From: Micromonospora alfalfae
GTDB taxonomy: Bacteria > Actinomycetota > Actinomycetes > Mycobacteriales > Micromonosporaceae
Length of the DNA: 64,000 nt
Reading direction: 5' to 3'
Assembly (NCBI RefSeq): GCF_022230925.1
Contig: NZ_JAKKFH010000006.1
Location: forward strand, 62,001-126,000
In this document: positions 9,365 through 17,816 of the stretch, in pieces
How positions within the stretch are numbered: the stretch's first letter is position 1
Layout: each line of letters opens with the position of its first letter
Translations under genes and position numbers: made by a program
The notes under the pieces: model-generated
The model's database searches: none
Told to the model about the DNA's origin: nothing
What the model saw: only the letters and a program-made list of their open reading frames with translations

Positions 9365-10072
9365 GTGACCGCACGGCTGCCGGTTTTCCCGCTCGCAACG
9401 GTGCTCTTTCCCGGGTTGGTGCTGCCGCTGCACATCTTCGAGGAGCGCTACCGGGCGCTGGTCCGGCACCTTGTCGGCCTGCCCGACGGTGCCCCGCGCG
9501 AGTTCGGCGTGGTGGCCATCCAGGCCGGCTGGGAAGTCGCGCCCGCCGGTCCCGCCGGCGCCCCGGCCCGATCGAGCGTCGGCGAGGTGACGCTGCACGA
9601 GGTGGGCTGCACCGCCGAGCTGCGCCAGGTGACCGAGTTGACCGACGGTGGTTTCGACATCGTCACTGTCGGTCGGCGTCGATTCCGGATCGCCGAAATC
9701 GACGACAGCGCCGAGCCCTACCTGACCGCCGACGTCGAGTGGCTGCCCGACCCGGGCGGCCCGGACGAGGTGGCCGATCTGCTGGCCGCCCGGGTTATCG
9801 CTGTGTTCCGGCAGTACCTCGGCCTGATCCGCTCCGACCCGGAGGAGATCTCCGAGCAGTTGCCGGAGGACCCGACCGTGCTCTCGCACCTGGTGGCGGC
9901 GACCGCGGCGCTCACCGTCGACGACCGGCAACGGCTGCTGGCGATCGACGACACCGCCTCCCGGCTCCGCGCCGAGCTGCGGTTGCTCAACCGCGAGGCG
10001 GCTCTGCTGCGTCAGGTGCGGGCGGTTCCGGTGCCGCTGTCGGAGCTGGCGTCCCCGCCGACACCCAACTGA
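9365..10072 (+). CDS. Lon N-terminal-domain (LON substrate-binding) protein
   Basis: 235 residues from the GTG giving [33 protein letters not shown]. This is the stand-alone substrate-binding domain found at the N-terminus of Lon protease (PUA-like beta barrel, residues 1-120) followed by a helical part. No AAA or protease domain is present, so it is not a protease. Family marks are [20 protein letters not shown] and GRRRFRI. Divergent from hisD and overlapping convergently by 86 bp with the next membrane protein gene. The upstream open frame that adds over 120 residues is antisense to hisD and is rejected. Its role is unknown. Confidence 0.88.
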   Translation: MTARLPVFPLATVLFPGLVLPLHIFEERYRALVRHLVGLPDGAPREFGVVAIQAGWEVAPAGPAGAPARSSVGEVTLHEVGCTAELRQVTELTDGGFDIVTVGRRRFRIAEIDDSAEPYLTADVEWLPDPGGPDEVADLLAARVIAVFRQYLGLIRSDPEEISEQLPEDPTVLSHLVAATAALTVDDRQRLLAIDDTASRLRAELRLLNREAALLRQVRAVPVPLSELASPPTPN

Positions 10073-10817
10073 AGTCCCCCGGCTCGGGCTCCGGGCGCAG
10101 CCCCGGCCACCGCGACCAACCGGCCAGCAGTGTGTACATGACAGCGGCCCCGAACGCCGGCAGCAGCAGGTTGCCGTGCGGAACCGGCAGCACGCCGAGC
10201 AGCCAGTCCACCCCACCAGCCCGCAGGTCGGCGGGTTTGCTGAAGGCCTGCCCGACCGGGGCCGTCGCCAGCAGCCGGTCGAAGGTGGCCAGGCCGATCC
10301 GCCGTCCCACCTGCCAGGCCACCGGCGCGGCGACCAGGGTGCCGAGCACCGCGGCGAGCAGCCCGACCGGGCCGCGCCGTCGACGCAGCACGAACCACAG
10401 GGCGAACGCCACGAGCAGCCCGAAGGCGAGCCCGAGCAGGCTGAACCAGCCGTCGGCGGCGATCGGCTGCTCCGGTTGCGGCTCGGCGTAGATCGCCCCC
10501 TCGGCGGTCTTGAGCACCGGGGTGTCCGGCGCGAGCGCGGCCCAGAGCAGCCCGAGCGGAACACCCGACACGGCCAGCGCGAGCACGGTGCCCAGCACCG
10601 TCGCCAGGGCACGCAATGGACGACGCGGCTCGTCGAACCGAAGCTCCAACAAGCTCTGGTACGCCGCCGAGTCCGGCAGGTGGCCCGGACCGAACTCGCC
10701 GGGCGTCGTCGCGGCCGGCGGGTCGACCTCCGGCGGTCTCGCGTCCGGCGTACCGGGCGGCGCGGATTGGTCGGGCTCGTCGACGGGCCGCTCACGGTCG
10801 GGGTTGTCCGGGCTCAC
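9987..10817 (-). CDS. Four-helix membrane protein, possibly DUF2567-like
   Basis: 276 residues with a Pro/Asp-rich N-terminal tail (residues 1-60), then hydrophobic segments near ATVLGTVLALAVSGVPLGLLW, LLGLAFGLLVAFALWFVL, PVGLLAAVLGTLVAAPVAW and LPAFGAAVMYTLLAGW, and a Pro-rich C-terminal tail. Layout is like actinobacterial membrane proteins of the DUF2567 type, but I cannot confirm that family. Its last 28 codons overlap the convergent Lon-domain gene antisense. Starts at GTG, close to the preceding ATPase gene end on the same strand. Confidence 0.7.
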   Translation of the reverse strand: MSPDNPDRERPVDEPDQSAPPGTPDARPPEVDPPAATTPGEFGPGHLPDSAAYQSLLELRFDEPRRPLRALATVLGTVLALAVSGVPLGLLWAALAPDTPVLKTAEGAIYAEPQPEQPIAADGWFSLLGLAFGLLVAFALWFVLRRRRGPVGLLAAVLGTLVAAPVAWQVGRRIGLATFDRLLATAPVGQAFSKPADLRAGGVDWLLGVLPVPHGNLLLPAFGAAVMYTLLAGWSRWPGLRPEPEPGDFSWVSAGTPAPTAAPEPPAPDAAEPPRG

Positions 10818-10873
10818 CCGATGATCCTCTCAGGCCCGGTGCGCGGCCGGGGCTCCGGTGGCGGCAGACCAGC

Positions 10874-12562
10874 TCACCGGGCGAACGGCTCCACCATCAT
10901 CGCCGCGGCCCGCAGCCACGCCTGCCGGGTCTCCGGCTGGAGCTGGTGGTACTCGATGGACGACCCGGTCTCCAGAGCCGGGTCGTACGGCACGACGGCC
11001 ACGCCCCGGGTACGCGTGGCGAAGTGCCGCTCCAGGTCGTCCTGGAGCGTCGAGCGACCGGGGGTCGGGCAGGAGATGAGGGTGATGGCGTTGTCCGCCA
11101 ACTCGCCCATGCCCTCCTCGTGCAGCAGGTCGAGCATCCAGTCCGCGCTGAACGCCGCGTCCTCCCGGGGCACAGTGGTCACCACCAGCTGGTCGGCGGC
11201 CTGCATCACAGTGCGCCAGTTGGGGCTCTCCACGTTGTTGCCGGTGTCCACGCAGACCACGTCGTGGGTGCGCCGCAGCAGCTCCAGCACCCGTCGGACG
11301 GTGAACTGGTCCAGTCGCTGGGCGAAGCGTGGGCTCTCCTCGCCGGCCAGCACGTCGTACGAGCCGTCGGAGGCGTGCCGCAGGTAGTCGTCAAGCCGGT
11401 CCAGCAGGGTCGCGTCTTCCAGGATCTCGATCTGGGCCAGGTCGCTGATCAGGTGCCGGATCGTCCGGGCGTGCCGGGCGCTGCCGGCGCGCAGGCCGAG
11501 GGTGCCGCGCAGCTCGTTGTCGTCCCAGGCCAGCACGCCCTTGCCGCGGACGCTGCCGACCGTCGCCGCGGCGAGCACTGTGGCGGTCGTCTTGTGCACT
11601 CCGCCCTTGGGGTTGGCGAAGGCGAACACCCGGGGCGTGCCCAGGTCCCGTTGGAGCACCCCGTTGGCGCGCTCCTGCTCCTGGTCGACGGCCGGTGGGC
11701 GCCATTCGATCCGGGCCGGGTAGGCGCGTTCGGCGACCACCGAGCCGACCGCCGGGGCGGGTGGTGGCGGAACGGGCGGCGTGACCGGCACGGCGACCGG
11801 CGGCACGGGCGGCGGGGCGACCGGCGGGGGCGGTGGCGGGGCGGCCGGGTAGCCGGTCTCCGGCTGGTAGCCGGTCTCCAGCAGGGCGTACCGCGACTCC
11901 ACCGGCGGGTCGCCCGGCCGGTAGCCGTTGTCCAGCAACGCGTAGCGCGACGGGACCGGGTCGGGGCCGCGTGCCGGCGGCTCGGGCTCGGCCCGGTAGG
12001 TCGGCTCAGCCCGGTAGTCGGGCTCGGCCCGATAGCCCGGCTCGGCCCGATAACCCGGGTCCGCCCGGTAGTCGGGCTCGGCCCGGTAGCCGGGCGTGGC
12101 GGGGTAGTCCGGTTCAGCGCGGTAGCCCGGCTCGGCCCGGTAGCCGGGTTCGGCGCGGTAGTCCGGCTGCCCGGTCCGGTACGCCGGCTCCGCTCGATAG
12201 TCCGGCTCGGCCCGATAACCCGGCTCGGTCCGGTACGCGGGCTCGGCCCGGTAGTCCGGCTCGGCCCGGTACGCGGGGTCGACCCGGTAGGTCGCCTCGG
12301 CCCGGTACGCAGGCTCCGCGCCGTACGACAGGTCGGCCGGATGCCCGATGGCGGGTGCCCGCCCGGCGTAGCCGTTGGGGGCCGCACGTCGTGGCAGCGG
12401 GTCCGGCGGCGGTTCCTCGCCGCGCCGCTCCGGCTCGGTCTGCTCCGCGCCGCGACCGCCCAGCCGGGCACGGTCCAACAGCGCGCGCCACCGCGGCGCT
12501 GGTTCGGCCGGCCGGCCCCAGCCGGTCTCACTGCCCTCCACGGCCCGCCCTCCCAGCGCCAT
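10874..12562 (-). CDS. MinD/ParA-like ATPase with YRAEP-repeat N-terminus
   Basis: 562 residues in two parts. Residues 86-193 hold 18 tandem copies of a pentapeptide like YRAEP, followed by a Pro-rich stretch (PPPPPPVAPPPVPPVAVP) to about residue 270. Residues 305-562 form a deviant Walker P-loop ATPase: FANPKGGVHKTTATVLAAA, VLAWDDNELRGTLGLRAG, VCVDTGNNVESPNWR and QLVVTTVPREDAAFSADW. The P-loop has His where canonical MinD/ParA has Gly (KGGVHKTT). A disordered Pro-rich arm joined to a MinD-like domain recalls EspI-type proteins of type VII secretion loci, but no secretion genes lie nearby. Membrane or cargo positioning is a guess. Confidence 0.85.
   Translation of the reverse strand: MALGGRAVEGSETGWGRPAEPAPRWRALLDRARLGGRGAEQTEPERRGEEPPPDPLPRRAAPNGYAGRAPAIGHPADLSYGAEPAYRAEATYRVDPAYRAEPDYRAEPAYRTEPGYRAEPDYRAEPAYRTGQPDYRAEPGYRAEPGYRAEPDYPATPGYRAEPDYRADPGYRAEPGYRAEPDYRAEPTYRAEPEPPARGPDPVPSRYALLDNGYRPGDPPVESRYALLETGYQPETGYPAAPPPPPPVAPPPVPPVAVPVTPPVPPPPAPAVGSVVAERAYPARIEWRPPAVDQEQERANGVLQRDLGTPRVFAFANPKGGVHKTTATVLAAATVGSVRGKGVLAWDDNELRGTLGLRAGSARHARTIRHLISDLAQIEILEDATLLDRLDDYLRHASDGSYDVLAGEESPRFAQRLDQFTVRRVLELLRRTHDVVCVDTGNNVESPNWRTVMQAADQLVVTTVPREDAAFSADWMLDLLHEEGMGELADNAITLISCPTPGRSTLQDDLERHFATRTRGVAVVPYDPALETGSSIEYHQLQPETRQAWLRAAAMMVEPFAR
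11984..12307 (-). repeat. Coding tandem repeat, 18 units of a YRAEP-type pentapeptide
   Basis: The DNA is a degenerate 15-bp repeat encoding units YRAEP, YRTEP, YRADP or YRVDP separated by Ala, Asp, Gly or Thr. One unit has an inserted residue (YRTGQP) and one is altered to YPATP. Such repeats expand and contract by slippage, so length may vary between strains. Confidence 0.9.
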
Positions 12563-12636
12563 CGATCTCTGTCTGACAGGCTACGAACCCAACCCTATTC
12601 GGACCACACCTCAGAGCGCACACCAGCCGGCGCAGA

Positions 12637-13668
12637 TCACGACGACGGCGATGGCGGCAACGGCTCGGTGAGGGCGGCGTCCGGCGAGGTGGTGACGCTC
12701 GGCGGCGCCGACTCGGCGGGCTCCGGCGTCGACGGTTCGGGTGACGGAATGGTCACGACTGGTGCGGGTTCCGACGATTCGCCCACGGGGGCCGACGGCG
12801 CCGGTGCGCTGATCATCGGCGCTGGCGGCTCGGACCGGGTCGGTACGGGGCTCGGCCCGGTGTCGGCCGGCGGGCGCACCACGTCACGCTGCTCGGGCAG
12901 GGGCGGCGTGAAGACCGTCCGGTCCAGCCGGTACACCTCGGGGGCCGGGTCGACCGCCCGTACATCCGGCCGGGCCGCGACACCGCGCAGCGCCACCGGC
13001 GTCGCGCGAACCACCGCCGCGTAGACGCAGGCGCAGCCGGTGCGGTACGCGACCGCCTCGGCGGCGGCCACCTCGGCGCCACTGGCGTACTGCTCCCGCA
13101 ACTCCCGCTCGCCCACCCCGTCGCCGTCCACAGCGGCGGCCCTGGCCCGGTAGTCGGCGGCCTCGGTCTCCTTGCGGGCCGCCACCTGGTCCATCCCGGC
13201 CACCACGTCGTCCGGCACCCGCAGCGCGGGGATCTTGACGATCTCGGTCTGCCGGCCGGGCAGCGGAACCCGCCCGAAGACCGTCGAGACCCCGACGTCG
13301 CCGAGCACCGTCGCCAGCCGCTGCGGAGGCAGGTACGTGTCGAGCGTGACCAGCGCGTACGTCCCGCCCTCCGCGGCCGGGGCGGACGCGGGCAGCGCGG
13401 CCAGGTCGGCCGCGGCGGACCGCAGGTAGCCGGGGACGGAGTCGCCGTCGGCAACACCGACCCGGGTCACCTCGCCGACCGTCCGGTCGCCGACCGGAGT
13501 GTCGTCGACGGCCCAGACGGCGGTGCCCAACACCGCCGCCGCGGAGAGCACCGCGGCCCAACTGAGCACGCCGGAGCGCGCCGACCGGTCGCCGAGGCGG
13601 GCCACGGTCCGGGTCAGCGGCGGCAGCAACCGCTGGTCCAGCTGCCGCAGCAGGTTGCCGGCGCGCAC
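12637..13668 (-). CDS. Membrane-anchored extracytoplasmic protein, unknown function
   Basis: 343 residues. A short cytoplasmic N-terminus is followed by one hydrophobic helix (GVLSWAAVLSAAAVLGTAVWAV, about residues 32-54). The rest is predicted outside: a globular part to about residue 265 containing TYLPPQRLATVLGDVGVSTVFGRVPLPG and a pair of close cysteines in TGCACVYAAVV, then a Pro/Ser/Glu-rich tail like a wall-spanning segment. No family recognised. It lies downstream of rluD on the same strand, separated by 42 nt, and upstream of the MinD-like ATPase. Confidence 0.7.
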   Translation of the reverse strand: MRAGNLLRQLDQRLLPPLTRTVARLGDRSARSGVLSWAAVLSAAAVLGTAVWAVDDTPVGDRTVGEVTRVGVADGDSVPGYLRSAAADLAALPASAPAAEGGTYALVTLDTYLPPQRLATVLGDVGVSTVFGRVPLPGRQTEIVKIPALRVPDDVVAGMDQVAARKETEAADYRARAAAVDGDGVGERELREQYASGAEVAAAEAVAYRTGCACVYAAVVRATPVALRGVAARPDVRAVDPAPEVYRLDRTVFTPPLPEQRDVVRPPADTGPSPVPTRSEPPAPMISAPAPSAPVGESSEPAPVVTIPSPEPSTPEPAESAPPSVTTSPDAALTEPLPPSPSS

Positions 13669-13710
13669 GGGCGGGATCCCCTCTGTGGAACGGTGTCGGG
13701 CGGTCGCCGC

Positions 13711-14655
13711 TCAGTCACGCAGGATCTGAAGCGCACGGTCCAGGTCGTCAGGGTAGTCGCTGACGAACCGGACCTCGTCCCCCGTTCGGGGGTGCAAAAA
13801 GCTCAGTTCGCGGGCGTGCAGCCACTGTCGGGCCAGGCCGAGACGGGCCGAGAGGGTGGGATCGGCGCCATAGGTGAGGTCACCCACACAGGGGTGCCGC
13901 AGGGTGGAGAAGTGCACCCGGATCTGGTGGGTCCGGCCGGTCTCCAGCCGGACGTCGACCAGGCTCGCCGCCGGGAACGCCTCAAGGGTGTCGTAGTGGG
14001 TGATGCTCGGCTTGCCGCCGGACACCACCGCCCAGCGGTAGTCGTGGGTCGGGTGCCTGTCGATCGGCGCGTCGACGGTGCCCCGCAGCGGGTCCAGGTG
14101 ACCCTGCACCACCGCGTGGTAGCCCTTGTCGACCTCGCGGTACTTGAAGGCCCGCTTCAACGCCGTGTACGCCTGCTCGCTCTTGGCCACCACCATGATC
14201 CCGGTGGTGCCCACGTCGAGCCGGTGCACCACGCCCTGGCGTTCGGCGGCGCCGCTGGTGGAGATGCGGTGCCCGATCGCGGCGAGCGCGCCGATCACCG
14301 TCGGCCCGGTCCACCCGGGGCTCGGGTGCGCGGCCACCCCGACCGGCTTGTCGACCACGACGATGTCGTCGTCGGCGTAGACGACCCGCAGGCCGGGCAC
14401 CGCCTGCGGGACCACTGTCGGCGGTGCGACAGGGGCGGGCAGCGTGACGTCCAGCCAGGAGCCGGCCTTGACCTTGTGCGAGTTGGGCCGGGCGGAGCCG
14501 TCGACCAGCGCGTCCCCGGCGTCGACCAGGGCCGCGGCGGCGGTGCGGGACAGCCCGAACAGGCGGGACACGGCCTGGTCCAGGCGCATGCCGTCGAGGC
14601 CGTCCGGAACCGGAAGGGAACGGTGGTCGCCGCCAGCGGCGAATGCCGAGGTCAT
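13711..14655 (-). CDS. rluD: RluD/RluA-family 23S rRNA pseudouridine synthase
   Basis: 314 residues. An S4 RNA-binding domain (residues 20-80, [30 protein letters not shown]) precedes the catalytic domain. The catalytic Asp is in [13 protein letters not shown] (His144-Asp147), with [11 protein letters not shown] and [10 protein letters not shown] completing the family marks. Such enzymes make pseudouridines in helix 69 of 23S rRNA; the exact target is not determined. Start overlaps the lspA stop by 4 nt, matching the lspA-rluD pair in other actinobacteria. Confidence 0.95.
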   Translation of the reverse strand: MTSAFAAGGDHRSLPVPDGLDGMRLDQAVSRLFGLSRTAAAALVDAGDALVDGSARPNSHKVKAGSWLDVTLPAPVAPPTVVPQAVPGLRVVYADDDIVVVDKPVGVAAHPSPGWTGPTVIGALAAIGHRISTSGAAERQGVVHRLDVGTTGIMVVAKSEQAYTALKRAFKYREVDKGYHAVVQGHLDPLRGTVDAPIDRHPTHDYRWAVVSGGKPSITHYDTLEAFPAASLVDVRLETGRTHQIRVHFSTLRHPCVGDLTYGADPTLSARLGLARQWLHARELSFLHPRTGDEVRFVSDYPDDLDRALQILRD

Positions 14656-15269
14656 GCCCGCTCCCGCTGCTCGGCGCCCGACGCGGCGGCGTCCGTCGTG
14701 GCCGGGTCGCCGTCGCGACCCGCCCGCCGGCCGTCACGCTGGCGGCCGGTCAACTCCAACAGGACGGCCAGCAGCACGCCACAGACCAGCGAACTGTCGG
14801 CGAGGTTGAACACCGGCCAGACCTGACCGTACGGGTCGAAGAGGCTGATCATGTCGACGACGTGCCCGTGGAACGGGGACGGCGCCCGGAAGATCCGGTC
14901 GACGAGGTTGCCCAACGCGCCACCGAGAACCAGGCCGAGCGAGACCGCCCAGGGCAGCGAGCGCAGCCGCAGTGCCATCCAGACGATCCAGCCGACCACA
15001 CCGATGGTGATCAGTGGGAAGACCCAGGTGTGGTCCGCGCCGATGCTCCAGGCCGCACCGCTGTTGCGGGTCAGGCTCAGGTAGACGAACCCACCGAGCA
15101 GCCGGACCGGCTCCCGGTCGGTCAGCGCGGCCAGCGCGAGGTGCTTGGTGACCAGGTCGGCCAGCAGGGCCACCAGGGCGACTCCGGCGAGAATCGCGAC
15201 TGCCCGGGGCCGGCGGGTGCCGCCGCCCGGATCGGTGCGGCCGGGTTCGGCGGACGGTACTGCGGTCAT
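14652..15269 (-). CDS. lspA: Lipoprotein signal peptidase LspA
   Basis: 205 residues. Signal peptidase II cleaves diacylglyceryl-prolipoproteins in the membrane. Four membrane helices are visible after a cytoplasmic N-terminus: [55 protein letters not shown] and a last one at [16 protein letters not shown]. The two catalytic aspartates are in GNLVDRIF and [11 protein letters not shown], and the NSGAAWS loop is present. The Arg/Asp-rich C-terminal tail is longer than in E. coli. Translationally coupled to rluD. Confidence 0.96.
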   Translation of the reverse strand: MTAVPSAEPGRTDPGGGTRRPRAVAILAGVALVALLADLVTKHLALAALTDREPVRLLGGFVYLSLTRNSGAAWSIGADHTWVFPLITIGVVGWIVWMALRLRSLPWAVSLGLVLGGALGNLVDRIFRAPSPFHGHVVDMISLFDPYGQVWPVFNLADSSLVCGVLLAVLLELTGRQRDGRRAGRDGDPATTDAAASGAEQRERA

Positions 15270-15333
15270 GCGCTCCCCATCGACAGTCTTGGCGGTGATC
15301 GCTCACCGTCTCATCGCCGCCGGGGAACGGACC

Positions 15334-15753
15334 TCAGCGCCGCTCCTCCAGCTGCTTGCACGTCACACACAGGGTGGCCGACGGGAAGGCGGCGAGGCGC
15401 TCGACCGGGATCGGGTTGCCGCACCGCTCGCACCAGCCGTAACCACCCTCGTCGAGGCGCTCCAGAGCGCGCTCCACCTGCGTGATCCGTTCCAGAATGC
15501 TGTTGGCGAGAGAGATCTCCTGCTCCCGCTCGAGCGTCTTGGTGCCCGTATCGGCCTGGTCGTCCCCGGCCGAGTCGGTCAGCCGATCGCGCTGCAGCTC
15601 GGTGATCTCACTCAGCGTCTGATCGTACTCGGCACGAAGCTCGTCCCGCCGCGCCGCCAGCGCCGCCCGGATCTTCTCGGTCTCCGCCGTGCTACGGGTG
15701 GCCTTCGCCACCGGCTTGCGCCCGGCGGTCCTGGTGTCGGATGGCTTCGCCAT
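15334..15753 (-). CDS. DksA/TraR-type C4 zinc-finger protein
   Basis: 139 residues from the ATG MAKPSDTRTAG, with GGGAG 8 nt upstream. A basic N-terminus leads into a long coiled coil (RAALAARRDELRAEYDQTLSEITELQRDR and on through LERITQVERALERLD), ending in a four-cysteine zinc finger YGWCERCGNPIPVERLAAFPSATLCVTCKQLEE. DksA-like proteins act on RNA polymerase, but actinobacterial ones lack firm evidence for ppGpp-dependent action. The acidic coiled-coil tip of E. coli DksA is only partly recognisable (DSAGDDQADTGTK). It is the first gene of a run with lspA and rluD and has a good promoter upstream. Confidence 0.9.
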   Translation of the reverse strand: MAKPSDTRTAGRKPVAKATRSTAETEKIRAALAARRDELRAEYDQTLSEITELQRDRLTDSAGDDQADTGTKTLEREQEISLANSILERITQVERALERLDEGGYGWCERCGNPIPVERLAAFPSATLCVTCKQLEERR

Positions 15754-15879
15754 GGGTCGCTCCCTCGGCCGGGGAACCGCGCGGTCCGCGGCGCCTGGAC
15801 AGGGGGCGCCGACTAGGGCGTCCCCTATGTACGAAAAGGGGCGCACGGCGACGATGGCCGCGCACTCCGGAGGTTGGCA

Positions 15880-15908
15880 AGAATACGGAACGTACAGGCG
15901 TCCGACAA
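15880..15908 (-). promoter_or_regulatory. Sigma70-type promoter of the dksA-like/lspA/rluD genes
   Basis: On the minus strand TTGTCG (15903-15908) and TATTCT (15880-15885) are separated by exactly 17 nt. This is among the better consensus matches in the window. It predicts a 5' leader of about 120 nt before the DksA-like start. Confidence 0.65.
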
Positions 15909-15978
15909 CGTGCCGCACCGTCGCACCGTCTAACAGCCCCTAGCCCTGCCTAACTGGGGCAAAGGGAACGCTAGCAGA

Positions 15979-17478
15979 TCAATTGGGCACCTCATCCCCG
16001 TACTCACCAAACCATCGGGCCAGACGACCCCGCCGACTGACCGCCCGCAACCGCCGTTCCGCCGCGTCCCGCACCCCTGCGGTCGCCACGATCAGCAGAC
16101 TGTCGCCGGTCTTCAACCGGGTGTCCGGTGCGGGCACGAAGCCCACGCCGTCGCGCAGCACAAGGGTCACCGACGCGCCCAACGGAAGGCGCAGCTCGTC
16201 GACGTGCACGCCGGCCAGTCGTGAGCCCGGTGGCACCTCCACCTGGAGCAGGTCCGCCCGCATTCGCTCCAGCGGCGCGGTCTCCACGTGGATCTCGGCG
16301 GCCTCGGCCGGCGCGGTCACCCGCAACCGGCGGGCGAACGGCCCCAGCGTCCCGGTCTGCACCAGCGTGAAGATCACCACCAGCACGAAGACCACGTCGA
16401 AGAGCCGCTCCGCGCCGGGCACCCGCTCGGACAGCGGAATGGTGGCCAGCACGATCGGCACCGCACCGCGCAGCCCGGCCCAGGACAGGAACGCCTGTTC
16501 TCGAAGCCCGACCCGGAACGGCACCGCCGAGACAGCCACCGACAGCGGCCGGGCCAGGAGCACCAGAGCCAGCCCGGCGACCACCGCTGGCAGTACCGCC
16601 GCGTCCAGCCGGCCCGGCGAGACCAGCAACCCGAGCAGCACGAACAACCCGATCTGGGCGAGCCAGGCCAGCCCGTCCGCGAAACCGAGAATCGCCTGCC
16701 GGTGCGACAGGCGGGCATTGCCCAGCAACACCCCTGCCACATAGACGGCGAGGAAGCCCGAGGCGTGCAGAACAGCCCCCGCGGCGTACGCCAGAACTGT
16801 GATGCCCACCGCGGCGATCGGGTAGAGCCCGGCCGAGGGCAGCGCGGCCCGGCGCAGCGCCCAGGTGCCGGCGACGCCAGCGGCCACGCCCACCGCCGCA
16901 CCGACGCCCAGCTCGTAACAGACCAGCGCGACCTCGTACCACCACGGGTGCGCGAAACCCCTGTGGGACAGCAGCACCACCAGCAGCACCACCGGGGCGT
17001 CGTTCATCCCCGACTCGGCCTCCAGGGTCGCCACCAGCCGGGGCGGCAACCGCAGCCGGCGCAGAGTGGCGAAGACGGCCGCCGCGTCGGTGGACGAGAG
17101 CACAGCGCCGTAGAGCAGCGCCAACCGCCAGTCCAGCCCCAGCAGCAGGTGCACTGCCACGCCGACCACCGCGATGCTGACGATCACGCCGACAGTGGAG
17201 AGCGCGGAGGCCAGCCCGAGCACCGGGCGCAACGTGGTCCACCGGGCGGTGAGCCCGCCCTCCGCGATGATCACGATCAGCGCGCAGAAGCCGAGGGTCC
17301 GGGTCAGCTCGACGTCGTCGAAACGGATGCCCAACCCGTTCTCGCCGATAGCCACACCGAGAGCCAGGTAGACCAGGAGGCTGGGCACGCCGAGCCTCGT
17401 GGAGAGTCGCACCGCGCCGACAGCGACCAGCAGCACTGCCGCACCGAGCAGCAGCGCGATATCCAACCCGGGCGTCAC
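15979..17478 (-). CDS. K+/H+ antiporter, CPA1 family with C-terminal TrkA-C domain
   Basis: 499 residues from the GTG VTPGLDIALLLG; the longer open frame overlaps the DUF167 gene. About 12 membrane helices fill residues 1-395 with family motifs GVPSLLVYLALGVAIGENG, SSTDAAAVFATLRR, LEAESGMNDAPVVLLVV and SWAGLRGAVPIVLATIP. A TrkA-C regulatory domain follows (about 425-480, LLQVEVPPGSRLAGVHVDELRLPLG and TGDSLLIVAT). This layout fits the NhaP2/CvrA potassium-proton antiporters, which tune cytoplasmic K+ and pH and can be gated by nucleotides. Ion specificity is inferred. Confidence 0.92.
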   Translation of the reverse strand: MTPGLDIALLLGAAVLLVAVGAVRLSTRLGVPSLLVYLALGVAIGENGLGIRFDDVELTRTLGFCALIVIIAEGGLTARWTTLRPVLGLASALSTVGVIVSIAVVGVAVHLLLGLDWRLALLYGAVLSSTDAAAVFATLRRLRLPPRLVATLEAESGMNDAPVVLLVVLLSHRGFAHPWWYEVALVCYELGVGAAVGVAAGVAGTWALRRAALPSAGLYPIAAVGITVLAYAAGAVLHASGFLAVYVAGVLLGNARLSHRQAILGFADGLAWLAQIGLFVLLGLLVSPGRLDAAVLPAVVAGLALVLLARPLSVAVSAVPFRVGLREQAFLSWAGLRGAVPIVLATIPLSERVPGAERLFDVVFVLVVIFTLVQTGTLGPFARRLRVTAPAEAAEIHVETAPLERMRADLLQVEVPPGSRLAGVHVDELRLPLGASVTLVLRDGVGFVPAPDTRLKTGDSLLIVATAGVRDAAERRLRAVSRRGRLARWFGEYGDEVPN

Positions 17479-17500
17479 GGCTGCCTTGCCTGGGCTGTCC

Positions 17501-17806
17501 TCACTCGACGGATCCGTCGCGCAGACGGCGCAGCACCTCGGGCAGCTCCGGGCCCGGCCGGTCGACGAGGAAGAGCTTGTCCCGACTGGCCGCGCCGGCA
17601 CGCAGTGACACGACGGCAGGTCGGACGCCCAACGCGCCGGCCAACGCCCGGCGGGCGGCCTCGGTGGCCCGGCCGTCGACGGCCGGGTCGTGGACCGCGA
17701 TCACGAGCGCGGGCCCGTGCGGGCCGTCGAAGCGGCCACCCACCCGGTCCCGCGAGGCGCCGGGCTTCACCCTTACCGCCACGGTGAGCGTGTCCTGTGC
17801 GGGCAC
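17501..17806 (-). CDS. DUF167 (YggU) family protein
   Basis: 101 residues. The family signature is complete: VAVRVKPGASRDRVGG, ALVIAVHDPAVDGRATEAARRALAGALGV and GAASRDKLFLV. Proteins of this fold are widespread and often lie near yggT and sepF; the function is unknown. Flanked on the same strand by the membrane/zinc-motif protein (10 nt upstream) and the antiporter. Confidence 0.93.
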   Translation of the reverse strand: MPAQDTLTVAVRVKPGASRDRVGGRFDGPHGPALVIAVHDPAVDGRATEAARRALAGALGVRPAVVSLRAGAASRDKLFLVDRPGPELPEVLRRLRDGSVE

Positions 17807-17816
17807 CGGCGCCGCT

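Noticed and set aside
10616-13024. 802-residue open frame on the plus strand
   Set aside because: It is antisense to the MinD-like ATPase and its repeats; composition is the usual GC-frame shadow with no family motif.
12637-13668. Gene 12637-13668 as a type VII secretion EccB-like protein
   Set aside because: One N-terminal helix and an extracytoplasmic part are similar in outline, but none of the EccB repeats or neighbouring secretion genes are present.
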